From contig LUOO01000103.1 of the NCBI GenBank assembly GCA_001626765.1, positions 1 through 62,348 of the forward strand: DNA of 62,348 nucleotides, given 5' to 3'. The DNA comes from Maritimibacter sp. REDSEA-S28_B5 (GTDB lineage Bacteria; Pseudomonadota; Alphaproteobacteria; Rhodobacterales; Rhodobacteraceae). The position numbers and the translations under genes were made by a program. The notes under the pieces are model-generated. The model was not told where the DNA came from. It did no database searches and saw only the letters and a program-made list of their open reading frames with translations. Shown here piece by piece: positions 1-8,822 of the stretch (positions are counted from its first letter, which is position 1; the number at the start of each line of letters is the position of its first letter).

Positions 1-637
1 GCTCTTCGAGCACGGACATCGGGATCAGCTCGTCCTTGAGGTGCCACTCATGCGCGAAGGGCACCACGTTCTCGTCGGCATAGCGGCGGAACTGGTCGCG
101 GATCATCTCGAGCTCTTCGTCGAGCCCACTCGCGCCAAAGGTCGAATGCCCCGCGTTGTCCTGCATCAGCTCGACCAGCCGCATCCGGGCGGCCGTCGTG
201 TTGCCCTCTGCCGTGATCGGAGCGGCGGCGTCGATCAGATCGCCAAGGTCGTGCGCGGTCAGAAACATATCGGCGGGCCGCACAATCTCGTTCTGCGACA
301 TCGGGATGCCGCCCGCTATCTGGAGGATGTATTCCCCAAAGGCGATCTGGAGGATCAGGCGCTCCATCTCGCCCAGACGGCCCTCGTCCACCAGTTTCTC
401 GGCCCATTTCTGCATCTGGCGCAGGCTTTCCACATAGGTGGCGAGCCAGGACAAGCCGTGGGCGGCGGTCTGGTGAAGCTCGAGGAGCGCCGCGCTCACC
501 CGTCCGTCCTCGGTCACCGTCTCGCGCACACGGGCGATTGCCGTCTCAAGCAGATGCTCGGCAGGGGCTATCGTCGCCCCCGTCTTCGTCAGCAGGTCGT
601 CGAGCAGCGGCTGGGTCATGGCGGCATCCTTGGGCAT
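1..637 (-). CDS. mcd: (2S)-methylsuccinyl-CoA dehydrogenase, N-terminal part (runs off window)
   Basis: Translation of the minus strand gives about 212 residues of an acyl-CoA dehydrogenase; the 3' end lies outside the window. The first ~170 residues form a helical extension (for example HGLSWLATYVESLRQM and AGGIPMSQNEI) before the usual acyl-CoA dehydrogenase start (LDEELEMIRDQFRRYADE). As I recall, this extra N-terminal domain marks Mcd, the flavoenzyme that oxidises methylsuccinyl-CoA to mesaconyl-CoA in the ethylmalonyl-CoA pathway and passes electrons to ETF. The chosen ATG at 637 has AAGGAG six bases upstream; a second in-frame ATG lies at 619. PHB and ETF genes in the window fit the pathway. 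A generic acyl-CoA dehydrogenase is the alternative, since the catalytic domain is not visible. Confidence 0.8.
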   Translation of the reverse strand, partial: MPKDAAMTQPLLDDLLTKTGATIAPAEHLLETAIARVRETVTEDGRVSAALLELHQTAAHGLSWLATYVESLRQMQKWAEKLVDEGRLGEMERLILQIAFGEYILQIAGGIPMSQNEIVRPADMFLTAHDLGDLIDAAAPITAEGNTTAARMRLVELMQDNAGHSTFGASGLDEELEMIRDQFRRYADENVVPFAHEWHLKDELIPMSVLEE

Positions 638-800
638 GTCGGACTCCTTGATCGGGCATGAATCGGTCCCGAGAGTGATAGGTATTTTGCAGGTGCAGCG
701 CAATATTAATTCGCAGTTGCGGCAACATGCGCACGAAAATGTCCCGCCCGATATGCGAGATTCGGGCTGCATCGCTCTCGCGGCGGGGGTAGGGAAGGGC

Positions 801-1574
801 ATGGACCTGTCGCTCTTTTCCGATTTGCCGCTCTGGATGCTCGTTACCGGCTGCGCGGTGATGGTCTTTGCCGGCTTCGTCAAAGGGGCGGTGGGCTTTG
901 CGCTTCCGATGATCACGATCTCGGGGCTGGGCAGCTTTCTGCCCGCGGAACTCGCACTCGCCGTCCTGATCCTGCCCACCTTTACGTCGAACGTCTGGCA
1001 ATCCCTGCGGCAGGGCTGGCGGGCGGCGCTGGCGTCAGCGGGGCGGTTCCGACTTTACCTCGCCATGGTCGTGATCTTCATTGCGCTCTCGGCGCAGGTG
1101 GTGACACTCATCCCGCAAGAGCTGCTGTTTCTATTGATAGGTGGTCCGCTGGTGATCTTCGGCATCGTGCAGCTTGTCGGTCTGGACCTTCGGCTCAGGC
1201 CAGAGACGCGGGTGCGCGACGAGACGATCATCGGCGGTATTGCGGGGCTGATCGGGGGCGTGTCGGGGATCTGGGGGCCGCCGACGGTCATGTATCTGAC
1301 CGCCATCGACGCGCCCAAGGCCGAGGCCATGCGGGTGCAGGGCGTGATCTACGGTGTCGGATCGGTGGCGCTCTTGCTCGCGCATCTGCGTTCAGGCGTG
1401 CTCGATGCCCAGACGATCCCGCTGTCCGCCGCGGCGGTGATCCCGGTGCTCGCCGGAATGGGGATCGGTTATCTCGTCCACGACCGGATGCCGCAGTCGA
1501 CGTTCCGGCGCGCGATGCTCTTCGTTCTGGTGATCGCCGGGATGAACCTGATCCGGCGCGGCCTTTTCGCCTGA
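801..1574 (+). CDS. TauE/SafE family membrane permease
   Basis: A 257-aa polytopic protein with repeated glycine-rich hydrophobic segments and the family-typical start MVFAGFVKGAVGFALPM, plus GGVSGIWGPPTVMYL in the second half-repeat. The family exports sulfite or sulfoacetate, or moves other organic anions; the substrate here cannot be read from sequence. The open frame runs further upstream, but ATG 801 follows a purine-rich GGGAAGGG stretch and starts just before the first membrane segment. It diverges from mcd and its stop directly abuts the end of the convergent DUF3859 gene. Confidence 0.85.
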   Translation: MDLSLFSDLPLWMLVTGCAVMVFAGFVKGAVGFALPMITISGLGSFLPAELALAVLILPTFTSNVWQSLRQGWRAALASAGRFRLYLAMVVIFIALSAQVVTLIPQELLFLLIGGPLVIFGIVQLVGLDLRLRPETRVRDETIIGGIAGLIGGVSGIWGPPTVMYLTAIDAPKAEAMRVQGVIYGVGSVALLLAHLRSGVLDAQTIPLSAAAVIPVLAGMGIGYLVHDRMPQSTFRRAMLFVLVIAGMNLIRRGLFA

Positions 1575-2105
1575 TCACATCATCATCGCGGGACCCTTGC
1601 AGAGGCTGGGCGAGACGAGCGTGTCGCCCTCGGGCACAACGGTGAAGGTCTTGCGCAGGACCTCGACCCCGTCCATCTCGACCGCGAAGGACCATTCTCC
1701 CAGCACCACCTCGTAGGGATCGTCGAAGGTGAAGAGCGAGATCGAGGCGGAGAAGTCGTTCACGAGGCTGTCGTAGCGTTCCTCGGTCGTGCCGCGCGGC
1801 CCCATGGGCGGATGCGTCGTCACCACGTCCACCACCCGTTCGCCCTGACCGGGTTCCAGCATGAAGCGGATGCCAAAGCCGATGCCCAGCGTGCCGGGAA
1901 CCACGTTGCCCGAGAAATCCGGGTGCACCTCGCCCTCGATCAGTTCGATGAAGCCGCGTTCGGTTCCCGGTGCTTCGCGCGTGCCGGAGGTTTCGCGGGG
2001 GCAGAAGATGCCGAAGTCTTCGAGGACGAGGGGCGGCGTCACGAAGTCTGCGGCGAGGGCGGGGAAGGGCAGAAGTGCGATTGCAAGCGTGCGGAAGAGA
2101 TACAT
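1575..2105 (-). CDS. Secreted DUF3859-type protein
   Basis: A 176-aa protein with a clear signal peptide (hydrophobic residues 5-16, cleavage likely after ALA at about residue 18). The rest is a beta-rich domain (DFGIFCPRE near the start, WSFAVEMDGVEVLRKTFTV near the end) that I recognise as DUF3859, a periplasmic domain of unknown role. Two cysteines (in FCPRE and SLCKG) could form a disulfide. It is convergent with the TauE gene with no intergenic base and lies downstream of the pckA terminator. No function can be assigned. Confidence 0.7.
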   Translation of the reverse strand: MYLFRTLAIALLPFPALAADFVTPPLVLEDFGIFCPRETSGTREAPGTERGFIELIEGEVHPDFSGNVVPGTLGIGFGIRFMLEPGQGERVVDVVTTHPPMGPRGTTEERYDSLVNDFSASISLFTFDDPYEVVLGEWSFAVEMDGVEVLRKTFTVVPEGDTLVSPSLCKGPAMMM

Positions 2106-2161
2106 GAAACGGCCTTTGGGTTGTTTCGACCTTCCCCATTCACCGGGTGCCTGTCACCCCC

Positions 2162-2196
2162 AAAAAGCGAACGCCCCGCCGGATGGGCGGGGCGTT
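2162..2196 (-). terminator. Rho-independent terminator of pckA
   Basis: Read on the minus strand, an 11-bp perfect stem (AACGCCCCGCC paired with GGCGGGGCGTT) with a 4-base loop is followed by CGCTTTTT. It starts 24 bases after the pckA stop. Confidence 0.9.
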
Positions 2197-2219
2197 GCGG
2201 GTCAGTTTGTCGTGAGGCC

Positions 2220-3818
2220 TCAGCCGATCGCGGCGGCACGCACGTCGTCGTCGATATAGGCTTCGTACTTCTCGAAGTTCTTGGCGAACATCTGCACGAG
2301 CTTTTCGGCCTGCGCGTCATAGGCCGACTTGTCGTCCCAGGTGCGGCGCGGGTCGAGCAGGACTTCGGCCACGCCGTCCACTTGCACCGGAACCTCGAAG
2401 CCGAAGTTCGCATCCTTGCGGAACTCCACGTCCGAGAGCGAGCCGTCGAGGGCTGCGGCTAGGAGCGCGCGCGTCGCCTTGATCGGCATCCGCGAGCCGG
2501 TGCCATAGGCGCCGCCGGTCCAGCCGGTGTTCACGAGCCAGCAGGTCGCGCCGTGCTTGGCGATCTTGCCCTGCAGGAGCTTGCCGTATTCCTCGGGACG
2601 ACGCGGCATGAAGGGCGCGCCGAAGCAGGTCGAGAAGGTCGGGATCGGCTCGGTCACGCCGACCTCGGTGCCCGGAGTCTTGGACGTGAAGCCCGAGAGG
2701 AAGTGATACATGGCCTGCGCGGGCGTCAGCCGCGCAATCGGCGGCAGAACGCCATAGGCGTCGCATGTGAGCATGATGATGTTCTTCGGATGACCGCCCA
2801 GCGAAGACGTCGAAGCGTTGGAAATGTATTCCAGCGGATAGGCGCAGCGCATGTTGTCGGTGATCGAGTTGTCTTCGAAGTCCAGTTCCTTGGTGTCTTC
2901 GTCGTAGACCATGTTCTCGATCACGGTGCCGAACATCGAACAGGTGTTGTAGATCTCGGGTTCGGCTTCGGCCGAGAGGTTGATCGTTTTCGCGTAGCAG
3001 CCACCTTCGAAGTTGAAGGTGCCGCGGTCCGACCAGCCGTGCTCGTCGTCACCGATGAGAACGCGCGACGGATCGGCCGAAAGCGTGGTCTTGCCGGTGC
3101 CCGACAGGCCGAAGAAGATCGCGGTATCGACAGGGTTGCCCGGCGCATGGTTGGCCGAGCAATGCATCGGCATGATGCCCCGTTCCGGCAGGATGTAGTT
3201 CAGGAGCGTGAAGACCGATTTCTTGTTCTCGCCCGCGTATTCGGTGCCGCCGATGAGGATGATCTTCTTCTCGAAGTTGAGCGCGATCACCGTTTCCGAC
3301 CGGCAGCCGTGTTTCGCGGCGTCGGCTTTGAACGACGGGCAGTTGATGATAGTGAACTCGGGCACGAATTCGTCGAGCTCCGACCGCTCGGGGCGGCGCA
3401 GCATGTGACGGATGAAAAGGCTGTGCCAGGCCAGCTCGGTCACGAGGCGCACGTCGAGACGGTTGGCCGGATCGGCACCACCGAAGAGGTCCTGCACGAA
3501 ATAGTCGCGGCCCTTCATGTGTTCGATCATGTCGGCATAGAGCACGTCGAATTTCGCGGGGTCCATCGGCGGATTGTTGTCCCACCAGATCGAGTCCTTC
3601 ACGTTGTCGGTTTCGACGACGAACTTGTCCTTGGGCGAGCGCCCGGTGTGCTTGCCGGTCGAGACGAGCATGGTGCCGCCCTTGCCCAGGTGACCCTCGC
3701 CGCGCTTCAGTGCTTCTTCGATCAGCGCCGGCTCGATGAGGTTGTAGAAGACGTTGCCAAGTCCCGTGATGCCTTGTTCTTCCAAACGGTAAGAAGGGTT
3801 CACCCGTCCGATGGTCAT
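2220..3818 (-). CDS. pckA: Phosphoenolpyruvate carboxykinase (ATP)
   Basis: A 532-aa enzyme, the normal length for ATP-dependent PEP carboxykinase, which converts oxaloacetate and ATP to PEP, CO2 and ADP at the entry to gluconeogenesis. The P-loop [11 protein letters not shown], the preceding [18 protein letters not shown] region and IGDDEHGW are all present, as is the C-terminal [13 protein letters not shown]. The start [16 protein letters not shown] at 3818 matches the family; the frame is open a further 40 codons upstream without family similarity. It diverges from chvI, a common alphaproteobacterial arrangement. A 12-bp palindrome about 200 bases upstream may be an operator. Confidence 0.97.
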   Translation of the reverse strand: MTIGRVNPSYRLEEQGITGLGNVFYNLIEPALIEEALKRGEGHLGKGGTMLVSTGKHTGRSPKDKFVVETDNVKDSIWWDNNPPMDPAKFDVLYADMIEHMKGRDYFVQDLFGGADPANRLDVRLVTELAWHSLFIRHMLRRPERSELDEFVPEFTIINCPSFKADAAKHGCRSETVIALNFEKKIILIGGTEYAGENKKSVFTLLNYILPERGIMPMHCSANHAPGNPVDTAIFFGLSGTGKTTLSADPSRVLIGDDEHGWSDRGTFNFEGGCYAKTINLSAEAEPEIYNTCSMFGTVIENMVYDEDTKELDFEDNSITDNMRCAYPLEYISNASTSSLGGHPKNIIMLTCDAYGVLPPIARLTPAQAMYHFLSGFTSKTPGTEVGVTEPIPTFSTCFGAPFMPRRPEEYGKLLQGKIAKHGATCWLVNTGWTGGAYGTGSRMPIKATRALLAAALDGSLSDVEFRKDANFGFEVPVQVDGVAEVLLDPRRTWDDKSAYDAQAEKLVQMFAKNFEKYEAYIDDDVRAAAIG

Positions 3819-4020
3819 CGCTGTGCTCCTCGCGCCGGGTCTGCCCGGCCAGATGTTTCCATAGACGCCCCGTTTCGCTGGACCGGCCCCCTTGGACACT
3901 CCTGGCCAGCGGAAACACCGGGACTCGCCCTTGCCCATCGGGCAAAGCGTGCGCTCCTATACCATGTCGTTTTTGTAACTGAACAGGGCGCATTGTCGCG
4001 TTAGCGATAGCAATTTGTCT

Positions 4021-4032
4021 GTTTGCGCAAAC
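4021..4032. promoter_or_regulatory. Perfect 12-bp palindrome, candidate pckA operator
   Basis: GTTTGCGCAAAC is a perfect CG-centred palindrome, a form typical of LacI/GalR-family operators. In rhizobia pckA is controlled by the LacI-type regulator PckR; assigning this site to such a regulator is inference. It lies 203 bases upstream of the pckA start and 176 bases upstream of chvI. Confidence 0.4.
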
Positions 4033-4130
4033 TGACGGGGGCAGCAGAGGGGCCGGGCCGCAATCAGGTCAAATTTAACACTTAGTGGTGCCTAATGGAC
4101 TCACTGGTGGTGCCGATTCGCACTTGGTTA

Positions 4131-4159
4131 TTGATTCCTGAGCAGGAATTGGATTCTAT
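4131..4159 (+). promoter_or_regulatory. Candidate chvI promoter with operator palindrome
   Basis: TTGATT (4131-4136) and TTCTAT (4154-4159) are separated by 17 bases and resemble a sigma-70 promoter 49 bases before chvI. A perfect inverted repeat, ATTCCTG-AG-CAGGAAT (4134-4149), overlaps the -35 element and spacer, where a bound repressor would block polymerase. Confidence 0.4.
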
Positions 4160-4207
4160 GAGTGCAAAAAAATTGGCAGAAAACGAGCAGCACAAGGATC
4201 CCTCTTT

Positions 4208-4909
4208 ATGTCGAGGATTGCACTGGTTGACGACGACAGGAATATCCTGACGTCGGTTTCGATGACTTTGGAGGCCGAGGGTTTCGAGGTCGAAACTTAT
4301 AACGACGGACAGCAGGCCCTGGATGCCTTTAACAAGAAGCTGCCCGACATGGCCGTTTTCGACATCAAGATGCCCCGCATGGACGGCATGGACCTTCTCC
4401 AGCGGGTGCGCCAGAAGACCAACATGCCGGTGATCTTCCTCACCTCGAAGGACGACGAGATCGACGAGGTGCTCGGGCTGCGCATGGGCGCGGACGACTA
4501 CGTGAAGAAACCGTTTTCCCAGCGCCTTCTGGTCGAACGCATCCGCGCGCTTCTGCGCCGGCAGGAGGCGCTCGAAGGTGTGGTCATGCCCGACACCGAG
4601 GAAAACAAGGTCATGCAGCGCGGGCAGCTGACCATGGACCCGTTGCGTCACGCGGTGACGTGGAAGGGACGCGACGTGTCGCTCACTGTGACCGAGTTCC
4701 TGCTGCTTCAGGCGCTGGCGCAGCGTCCCGGCTTCGTCAAGTCGCGGGACCAGCTCATGGACGTGGCCTATGACGATCAGGTCTACGTGGACGACCGGAC
4801 TATCGACAGCCACATCAAGCGGCTGCGCAAGAAGATGCGGACGGTGGACGACGAATTCTCGGCAATTGAGACGCTTTACGGCATCGGCTACCGTTATAAC
4901 GAAGAATAA
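4208..4909 (+). CDS. chvI: Response regulator ChvI
   Basis: A 233-aa OmpR-family response regulator. The receiver domain (about residues 1-118) has the acidic pocket D8-D9-D10, phospho-acceptor D52 ([11 protein letters not shown]), T79 and K101 (YVKKPF). The C-terminal winged helix (about 130-232) includes [17 protein letters not shown] and [14 protein letters not shown]. ChvI is the DNA-binding partner of ChvG; in rhizobia and related alphaproteobacteria the pair responds to acid or envelope stress and controls surface polysaccharide, motility and carbon use. It lies 30 bases upstream of chvG, and the conserved chvI-chvG-hprK order supports the name. Confidence 0.95.
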   Translation: MSRIALVDDDRNILTSVSMTLEAEGFEVETYNDGQQALDAFNKKLPDMAVFDIKMPRMDGMDLLQRVRQKTNMPVIFLTSKDDEIDEVLGLRMGADDYVKKPFSQRLLVERIRALLRRQEALEGVVMPDTEENKVMQRGQLTMDPLRHAVTWKGRDVSLTVTEFLLLQALAQRPGFVKSRDQLMDVAYDDQVYVDDRTIDSHIKRLRKKMRTVDDEFSAIETLYGIGYRYNEE

Positions 4910-4939
4910 GCTGGCCGCGCGTTTGTAGGAGAAACCTTG

Positions 4940-6703
4940 GTGCGCGATACGCAAGGGAGCCATGACGGCGCCGATGTGGTGCTGGGCGAAGACTGGGTTG
5001 ACCCCCAGTCCGGGGCCGATGGGGCTTTGATGGACCGGCGGTCGCGGCGGAAGATCGCGATCAACCGGTCCCCGCTGGCGCGCAAGATCATCACCTTCAA
5101 CCTGCTGGGCCTCGTGGTTCTGGTCGCCGGGGTGCTTTACCTCAACCCGGTGCGCGACAGTCTTGTCGCGCAGCGCGAACGGGCCATGGTGGCGACCGCG
5201 GAACTGGTCGCGCAGGTCTTCGTGGTGCAGCAGACTGTGGACGGGCGGCCGCCCGCGACGCAGGTGCCGCAGCCCGACCTGGCCGAGGAACCGGTGGCCC
5301 CCAGCGCGATCGCGCCGGGCCTGACGCCGGACCTGGTGCGTGCCGTGCTGGCCGAGACCAGCATCCGCGACGGCGGCGCGGTCACGATCTTCGACGCCGA
5401 GGGCAATGTGCTCGGCACGAACGAGGGGCTGCAAAGCGCGCAGCCCGAGGTGCTGGGGCTGAAGGGCGACGACCGGTCTACCATCATCACCGATTTCCTC
5501 TCCAACATCTGGGAAGGCGTCGCGGGACTCATCGCGGCGCAGTCGAACGAGCCCCCGTTGCCAGTCGACAATGTCGCGCTCGCCCAAGAGCTTCTGCCGG
5601 ATGTCTACGAGGGCAACACGCGGATCGCGGGCGGGCAGGACACCAGCGGCGCCACACGATTCACCGTGGTCACGCCGATAACCATCGACGGGGTGGTGCA
5701 GGGCGCGGTCGCGCTGACGTCGGTCGGGGGCGAGTTGGACGCGCTTGTGCGGGCCGAGCGCGAGCAGGTGCTCCAGATGTTCGTCATCGCCATCCTCGTC
5801 TCCATCGGCCTGTCGCTCGTGCTGGCCTCGACCATCGCCAATCCGCTCGCGGATCTGGCCGCCGCCGCCGAGATCGGGCGCGACCGCAATCATGGCCACG
5901 TGAACGCGGGCCGGGTGCGTATCCCTGACCTTTCGGGCCGTCCCGACGAGATCGGGCGGCTGTCCAAGGCGCTGCGCGGAATGGTGGCCGCACTCTACGA
6001 CCGGATCGACGCGAACGAACAATTCGCCGCCGACGTGGCGCATGAGATCAAGAACCCGCTCGCTTCGCTCCGCTCTGCGGTGGGCACGCTGCGCGTTGCG
6101 AAAAAGGACGAACAGCGCGAACGCCTGCTCGACGTGATCGACCATGACGTGCGGCGTCTGGACCGTCTGGTCAGCGATATCTCGAACGCGAGCCGTCTGG
6201 ATTCGGAACTGGTGAAGGAAGAGGAGGAGAGCTTCGACCTTCTCAAGATGATCCGCAACCTGACCGAATATCTGGGCGGCGAGGCGCAGACCAAGGGCGT
6301 CGACTTCATCTCGGACCTTCCCGCCGATCCCATCGTGATCGCGGGGCTCGAAGCGCGGCTGGCGCAGGTGTTCGTAAACCTCATCACCAACGCCCTGTCC
6401 TTCTGCGAAGAAGGCGATGCGATCCGGGTCTGGGCACGGCACCGCGACAACCGGGTGCTGGTCGTGGTCGAGGACACCGGGCCGGGCATTCCTGAAGAGG
6501 CGCTGACCAAGATCTTCAACCGCTTCTATTCCGAACGCCCCGAGGGCCAGTTCGGCAACAACTCCGGCCTCGGGCTCGCAATCTCCAAGCAGATCGTCGA
6601 GGCGCATGGCGGCGTGATCTGGGCCGAGAACATCCGCCCGACCGATGCCGACATCACCTCGGAACCGCTGGGCGCGCGTTTCGTGGTGGGTCTGCCGACT
6701 TGA
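4940..6703 (+). CDS. chvG: Sensor histidine kinase ChvG
   Basis: An inner-membrane sensor kinase of about 587 aa. Order: cytoplasmic N-terminus, membrane segment (~50-68), a long periplasmic sensor region (~70-275), second membrane segment (~279-300), HAMP linker, then the dimerisation box FAADVAHEIKNPLASLR with the phospho-accepting histidine at about residue 368. The ATPase domain has NALSFCEEG, VEDTGPGIP and GLGLAISKQIVEAHGG. AGGAG at 4928-4932 best serves GTG 4940 (7-base gap); TTG 4937 is possible. The stop overlaps the TTG start of hprK by four bases, so sensor and HPr kinase are co-transcribed and probably translationally coupled. Confidence 0.95.
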   Translation: MRDTQGSHDGADVVLGEDWVDPQSGADGALMDRRSRRKIAINRSPLARKIITFNLLGLVVLVAGVLYLNPVRDSLVAQRERAMVATAELVAQVFVVQQTVDGRPPATQVPQPDLAEEPVAPSAIAPGLTPDLVRAVLAETSIRDGGAVTIFDAEGNVLGTNEGLQSAQPEVLGLKGDDRSTIITDFLSNIWEGVAGLIAAQSNEPPLPVDNVALAQELLPDVYEGNTRIAGGQDTSGATRFTVVTPITIDGVVQGAVALTSVGGELDALVRAEREQVLQMFVIAILVSIGLSLVLASTIANPLADLAAAAEIGRDRNHGHVNAGRVRIPDLSGRPDEIGRLSKALRGMVAALYDRIDANEQFAADVAHEIKNPLASLRSAVGTLRVAKKDEQRERLLDVIDHDVRRLDRLVSDISNASRLDSELVKEEEESFDLLKMIRNLTEYLGGEAQTKGVDFISDLPADPIVIAGLEARLAQVFVNLITNALSFCEEGDAIRVWARHRDNRVLVVVEDTGPGIPEEALTKIFNRFYSERPEGQFGNNSGLGLAISKQIVEAHGGVIWAENIRPTDADITSEPLGARFVVGLPT

Positions 6704-7137
6704 GCCGGGAGGCAACCGGAGCGCTGAGGTTTCATGCGAGTTCGGTGGCCGTCGAGAAGCGGGGTCTCCTGATCCGCGGGGCGTCGGGGTCCGGCAAATC
6801 GAGCCTCGCGCTCGACCTCATCGCCCGCGGCGCGCGGCTCGTCTCCGATGACATCACCGAAGTCGTGACCGGGGCCGAGGACCTGCCGATCCTGTCCTCG
6901 CCGGGCAGGATGCAGGGGGTGATCGAAGCGCGGGGCGTCGGGCTGATCCGGGTGCCCCACCTGGGCCGGGCGCCGCTGACACTGGTCGTCGAGATGGACC
7001 TGGCCGAGACTGAGCGACTGCCGCCCCTGCGGACCGCGCAGATCGGACACCACACCGTTCCTTGCCTGCATCGGGTTGACAATCCTGCCTTCCCCGCCGC
7101 CATCTGGGCCCTGATGATCGGAGGCCGCGTGGCATGA
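6700..7137 (+). CDS. hprK: HPr kinase/phosphorylase, short alphaproteobacterial form
   Basis: A 145-aa protein equal to only the C-terminal catalytic half of Gram-positive HprK. The P-loop GASGSGKSS is at residues 27-35, followed by [11 protein letters not shown] and [12 protein letters not shown] from the catalytic core. Alphaproteobacterial HprK lacks the N-terminal domain, so the short length is normal. It phosphorylates HPr on a serine and so sets regulatory PTS output. TTG 6700 overlaps the chvG stop and the gene's own stop overlaps the rapZ ATG, giving a chvG-hprK-rapZ transcription unit. Confidence 0.93.
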   Translation: MSREATGALRFHASSVAVEKRGLLIRGASGSGKSSLALDLIARGARLVSDDITEVVTGAEDLPILSSPGRMQGVIEARGVGLIRVPHLGRAPLTLVVEMDLAETERLPPLRTAQIGHHTVPCLHRVDNPAFPAAIWALMIGGRVA

Positions 7138-8090
7138 ACGGCGAGCATGATGGAAACGGGCCGCAGCGCTTTGCGAGCGGTCGCCCAAGCCACACGCCGG
7201 ATGGCACGCAGCGTCTCGTCCTCGTCACCGGCCCGTCGGGTGCGGGGCGCACGACGGCGATCCGCGCACTCGAGGATGTGGGGTTCGAGGTGATCGACAA
7301 CCTGCCCCTTTCGCTGATCCCGCGGCTTCTCGCCGATACCCATGACATGCCCCTCGCCCTGGGGATCGACGTGCGCAACCGGGATTTCTCGACCCATGCT
7401 GTGCTCGACCTGATCGACGGCGTCGAAGAAAGCCGGATGGACCGGGCCGAGGTGCTCTACCTCGATTGCCGGCCCGATGTGCTGGCCAACCGCTACTCCG
7501 AGACGCGCCGCCGCCATCCGCTCGCCCCGAACGAGACGCCCGAGGCGGGGATCGTGCGCGAGATCGACCTGCTCGCACCGATCAAGGCGCGCGCCGATGC
7601 GCTGCTCGACACCTCCGAGTTATCGCCCCACGACCTCAAGGCCGAGGTTCAGGCGCTATTCGCCGGTGGCGGCGCGGATCTGTCCGTCTCGCTTCAGAGC
7701 TTTTCCTACAAACGCGGGCTGCCAAGGGGGCTCGATCTTGCGTTTGACGTAAGGTTCCTGCGCAACCCCCATTGGGACGACCGGCTGCGCGGTCTTACCG
7801 GCTTGTCGGACGACGTTCAGGACTACGTGCGGGCGGACGACCGCTATCCGGCCTTCTTCGAAAAGACCCTCGATCTGATCACGTTCCTGCTGCCAGCCTA
7901 TGCTGATGAAGGAAAATCGCATCTCTCGATCGGCTTTGGCTGCACCGGTGGCCGTCACCGTTCGGTTACCCTTGCGGAAACTATGGCCAAGGCCCTTGCG
8001 GACAAGGGTATGCAAGTGTCAATTAGGCACCGGGAGCTCGAACGCCAGGGTGCAAGCACAAAAAGCACGCCGGGAGGCAGTGGTGTATAG
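7134..8090 (+). CDS. rapZ: RapZ-family nucleotide-binding protein (RNase adapter)
   Basis: A 318-aa protein. The N-terminal P-loop reads GPSGAGRTT (residues 33-41), with arginine at the usual lysine position, followed by [18 protein letters not shown]. The C-terminal half carries the RapZ signature [24 protein letters not shown] and [11 protein letters not shown]. In enterobacteria RapZ binds GlcN6P and targets GlmZ sRNA to RNase E; its alphaproteobacterial role is less clear, but the gene almost always sits between hprK and PTS genes. ATG overlaps the hprK stop by four bases. The extra ~25 N-terminal residues are poorly conserved. Confidence 0.93.
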   Translation: MNGEHDGNGPQRFASGRPSHTPDGTQRLVLVTGPSGAGRTTAIRALEDVGFEVIDNLPLSLIPRLLADTHDMPLALGIDVRNRDFSTHAVLDLIDGVEESRMDRAEVLYLDCRPDVLANRYSETRRRHPLAPNETPEAGIVREIDLLAPIKARADALLDTSELSPHDLKAEVQALFAGGGADLSVSLQSFSYKRGLPRGLDLAFDVRFLRNPHWDDRLRGLTGLSDDVQDYVRADDRYPAFFEKTLDLITFLLPAYADEGKSHLSIGFGCTGGRHRSVTLAETMAKALADKGMQVSIRHRELERQGASTKSTPGGSGV

Positions 8091-8120
8091 GGCAGGGTCC
8101 AGACGTCGAGGATTGAGCGC

Positions 8121-8513
8121 GTGATCGGAATCGTGATCGTAGCGCATGGCGGATTAGCCAGCGAATATCTGTCTGCCGTCGAGCATGTCGTCGGCAAGAT
8201 GGATGGCGTGCGCGCGATCCGTATAGCGGCTGATTGTGACAGAACGACGAAGCGGGACGAAATCATGGCGGCCGCAGATGCGGTCGACAATGGCGATGGT
8301 GTGATCGTTGTGGTGGACATGTTCGGCGGCTCGCCCTCGAACCTGTCGTTGCCTGCCTGCACCGGGAAGAACCGCAAGATCCTGTACGGTGCCAACCTGC
8401 CCATGCTTGTCAAACTGGCGAAAACCCGCCATGGCACGGTCGAAGATGCGACCCGCGCTGCCTTGGCCGCCGGGCGCAAGTATATCGACGCCATAGACGG
8501 TGCTGCGTCCTGA
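8121..8513 (+). CDS. PTS EIIA component, mannose/fructose family
   Basis: A 130-aa stand-alone EIIA-Man-like domain beginning GIVIVAHGGLASEYL, with the phosphorylatable His9 in the AHGG motif, and DMFGGSPSNLSL further on. There is no EIIB or permease gene nearby, so it probably works as a regulatory phosphate acceptor from HPr, as proposed for the alphaproteobacterial PTS. Start is GTG 8121, 31 bases after rapZ. It precedes the HPr gene by 24 bases and is likely in the same operon. Confidence 0.92.
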   Translation: MIGIVIVAHGGLASEYLSAVEHVVGKMDGVRAIRIAADCDRTTKRDEIMAAADAVDNGDGVIVVVDMFGGSPSNLSLPACTGKNRKILYGANLPMLVKLAKTRHGTVEDATRAALAAGRKYIDAIDGAAS

Positions 8514-8537
8514 GGGACAGGGTAGGAGACTGCGCGC

Positions 8538-8816
8538 ATGACCACCTCGCTCGCTCGGAAGATGAAAATCGTGAACGAAAAAGGCCTGCATGCGCGGGCC
8601 AGCGCAAAATTTGTCGAGGTCGTGGAAAACCATGACGCCCGTGCGCGCGTGTCTAAGGATGGTATGGAAGCCGAAGGCGACTCGATCATGGGGCTGCTCA
8701 TGCTCGCGGCCAGCCGAGGGAGCGAAATCGAGGTGGAAACCTCGGGCCCGGAGGCAGAGGCGCTCATATCCGCTCTGGATGCGCTGGTTGCTGACAAGTT
8801 CGGCGAAGGCATGTAG
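8538..8816 (+). CDS. ptsH: Phosphocarrier protein HPr
   Basis: A 92-aa HPr with the PEP-dependent site His18 (GLHARASAKF) and the HprK target Ser49 in EGDSIMGLLMLAAS, so both regulatory phosphorylation sites are intact. It carries phosphate from EI (not in the window) to the EIIA encoded just upstream and is a substrate of the HprK encoded 1.4 kb upstream. Confidence 0.95.
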   Translation: MTTSLARKMKIVNEKGLHARASAKFVEVVENHDARARVSKDGMEAEGDSIMGLLMLAASRGSEIEVETSGPEAEALISALDALVADKFGEGM

Positions 8817-8822
8817 AACAGA

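Larger units (their letters stand above)
3819..4207. promoter_or_regulatory. Divergent pckA / chvI intergenic region
   Basis: This 389-base gene-free stretch separates the two divergent starts. I see a perfect 12-bp palindrome at 4021-4032, a 10-base direct repeat (TAGTGGTGCC at about 4084 and CTGGTGGTGCC at about 4104), and a promoter-like pair with an embedded 16-bp inverted repeat at 4131-4159. No credible small gene was found; frames crossing it are antisense shadows of pckA or chvG. Confidence 0.6.

Noticed and set aside
2553..4004. 483-codon frame on plus opposite pckA
   Set aside because: Fully antisense to the well-supported pckA, with His/Arg/Val-rich composition typical of an antisense shadow in GC-rich DNA and no recognisable domain.
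4082..6715. 877-codon frame on minus opposite chvI and chvG
   Set aside because: Antisense to two certain genes; composition (His, Arg, Asp rich) reflects codon bias of the other strand.
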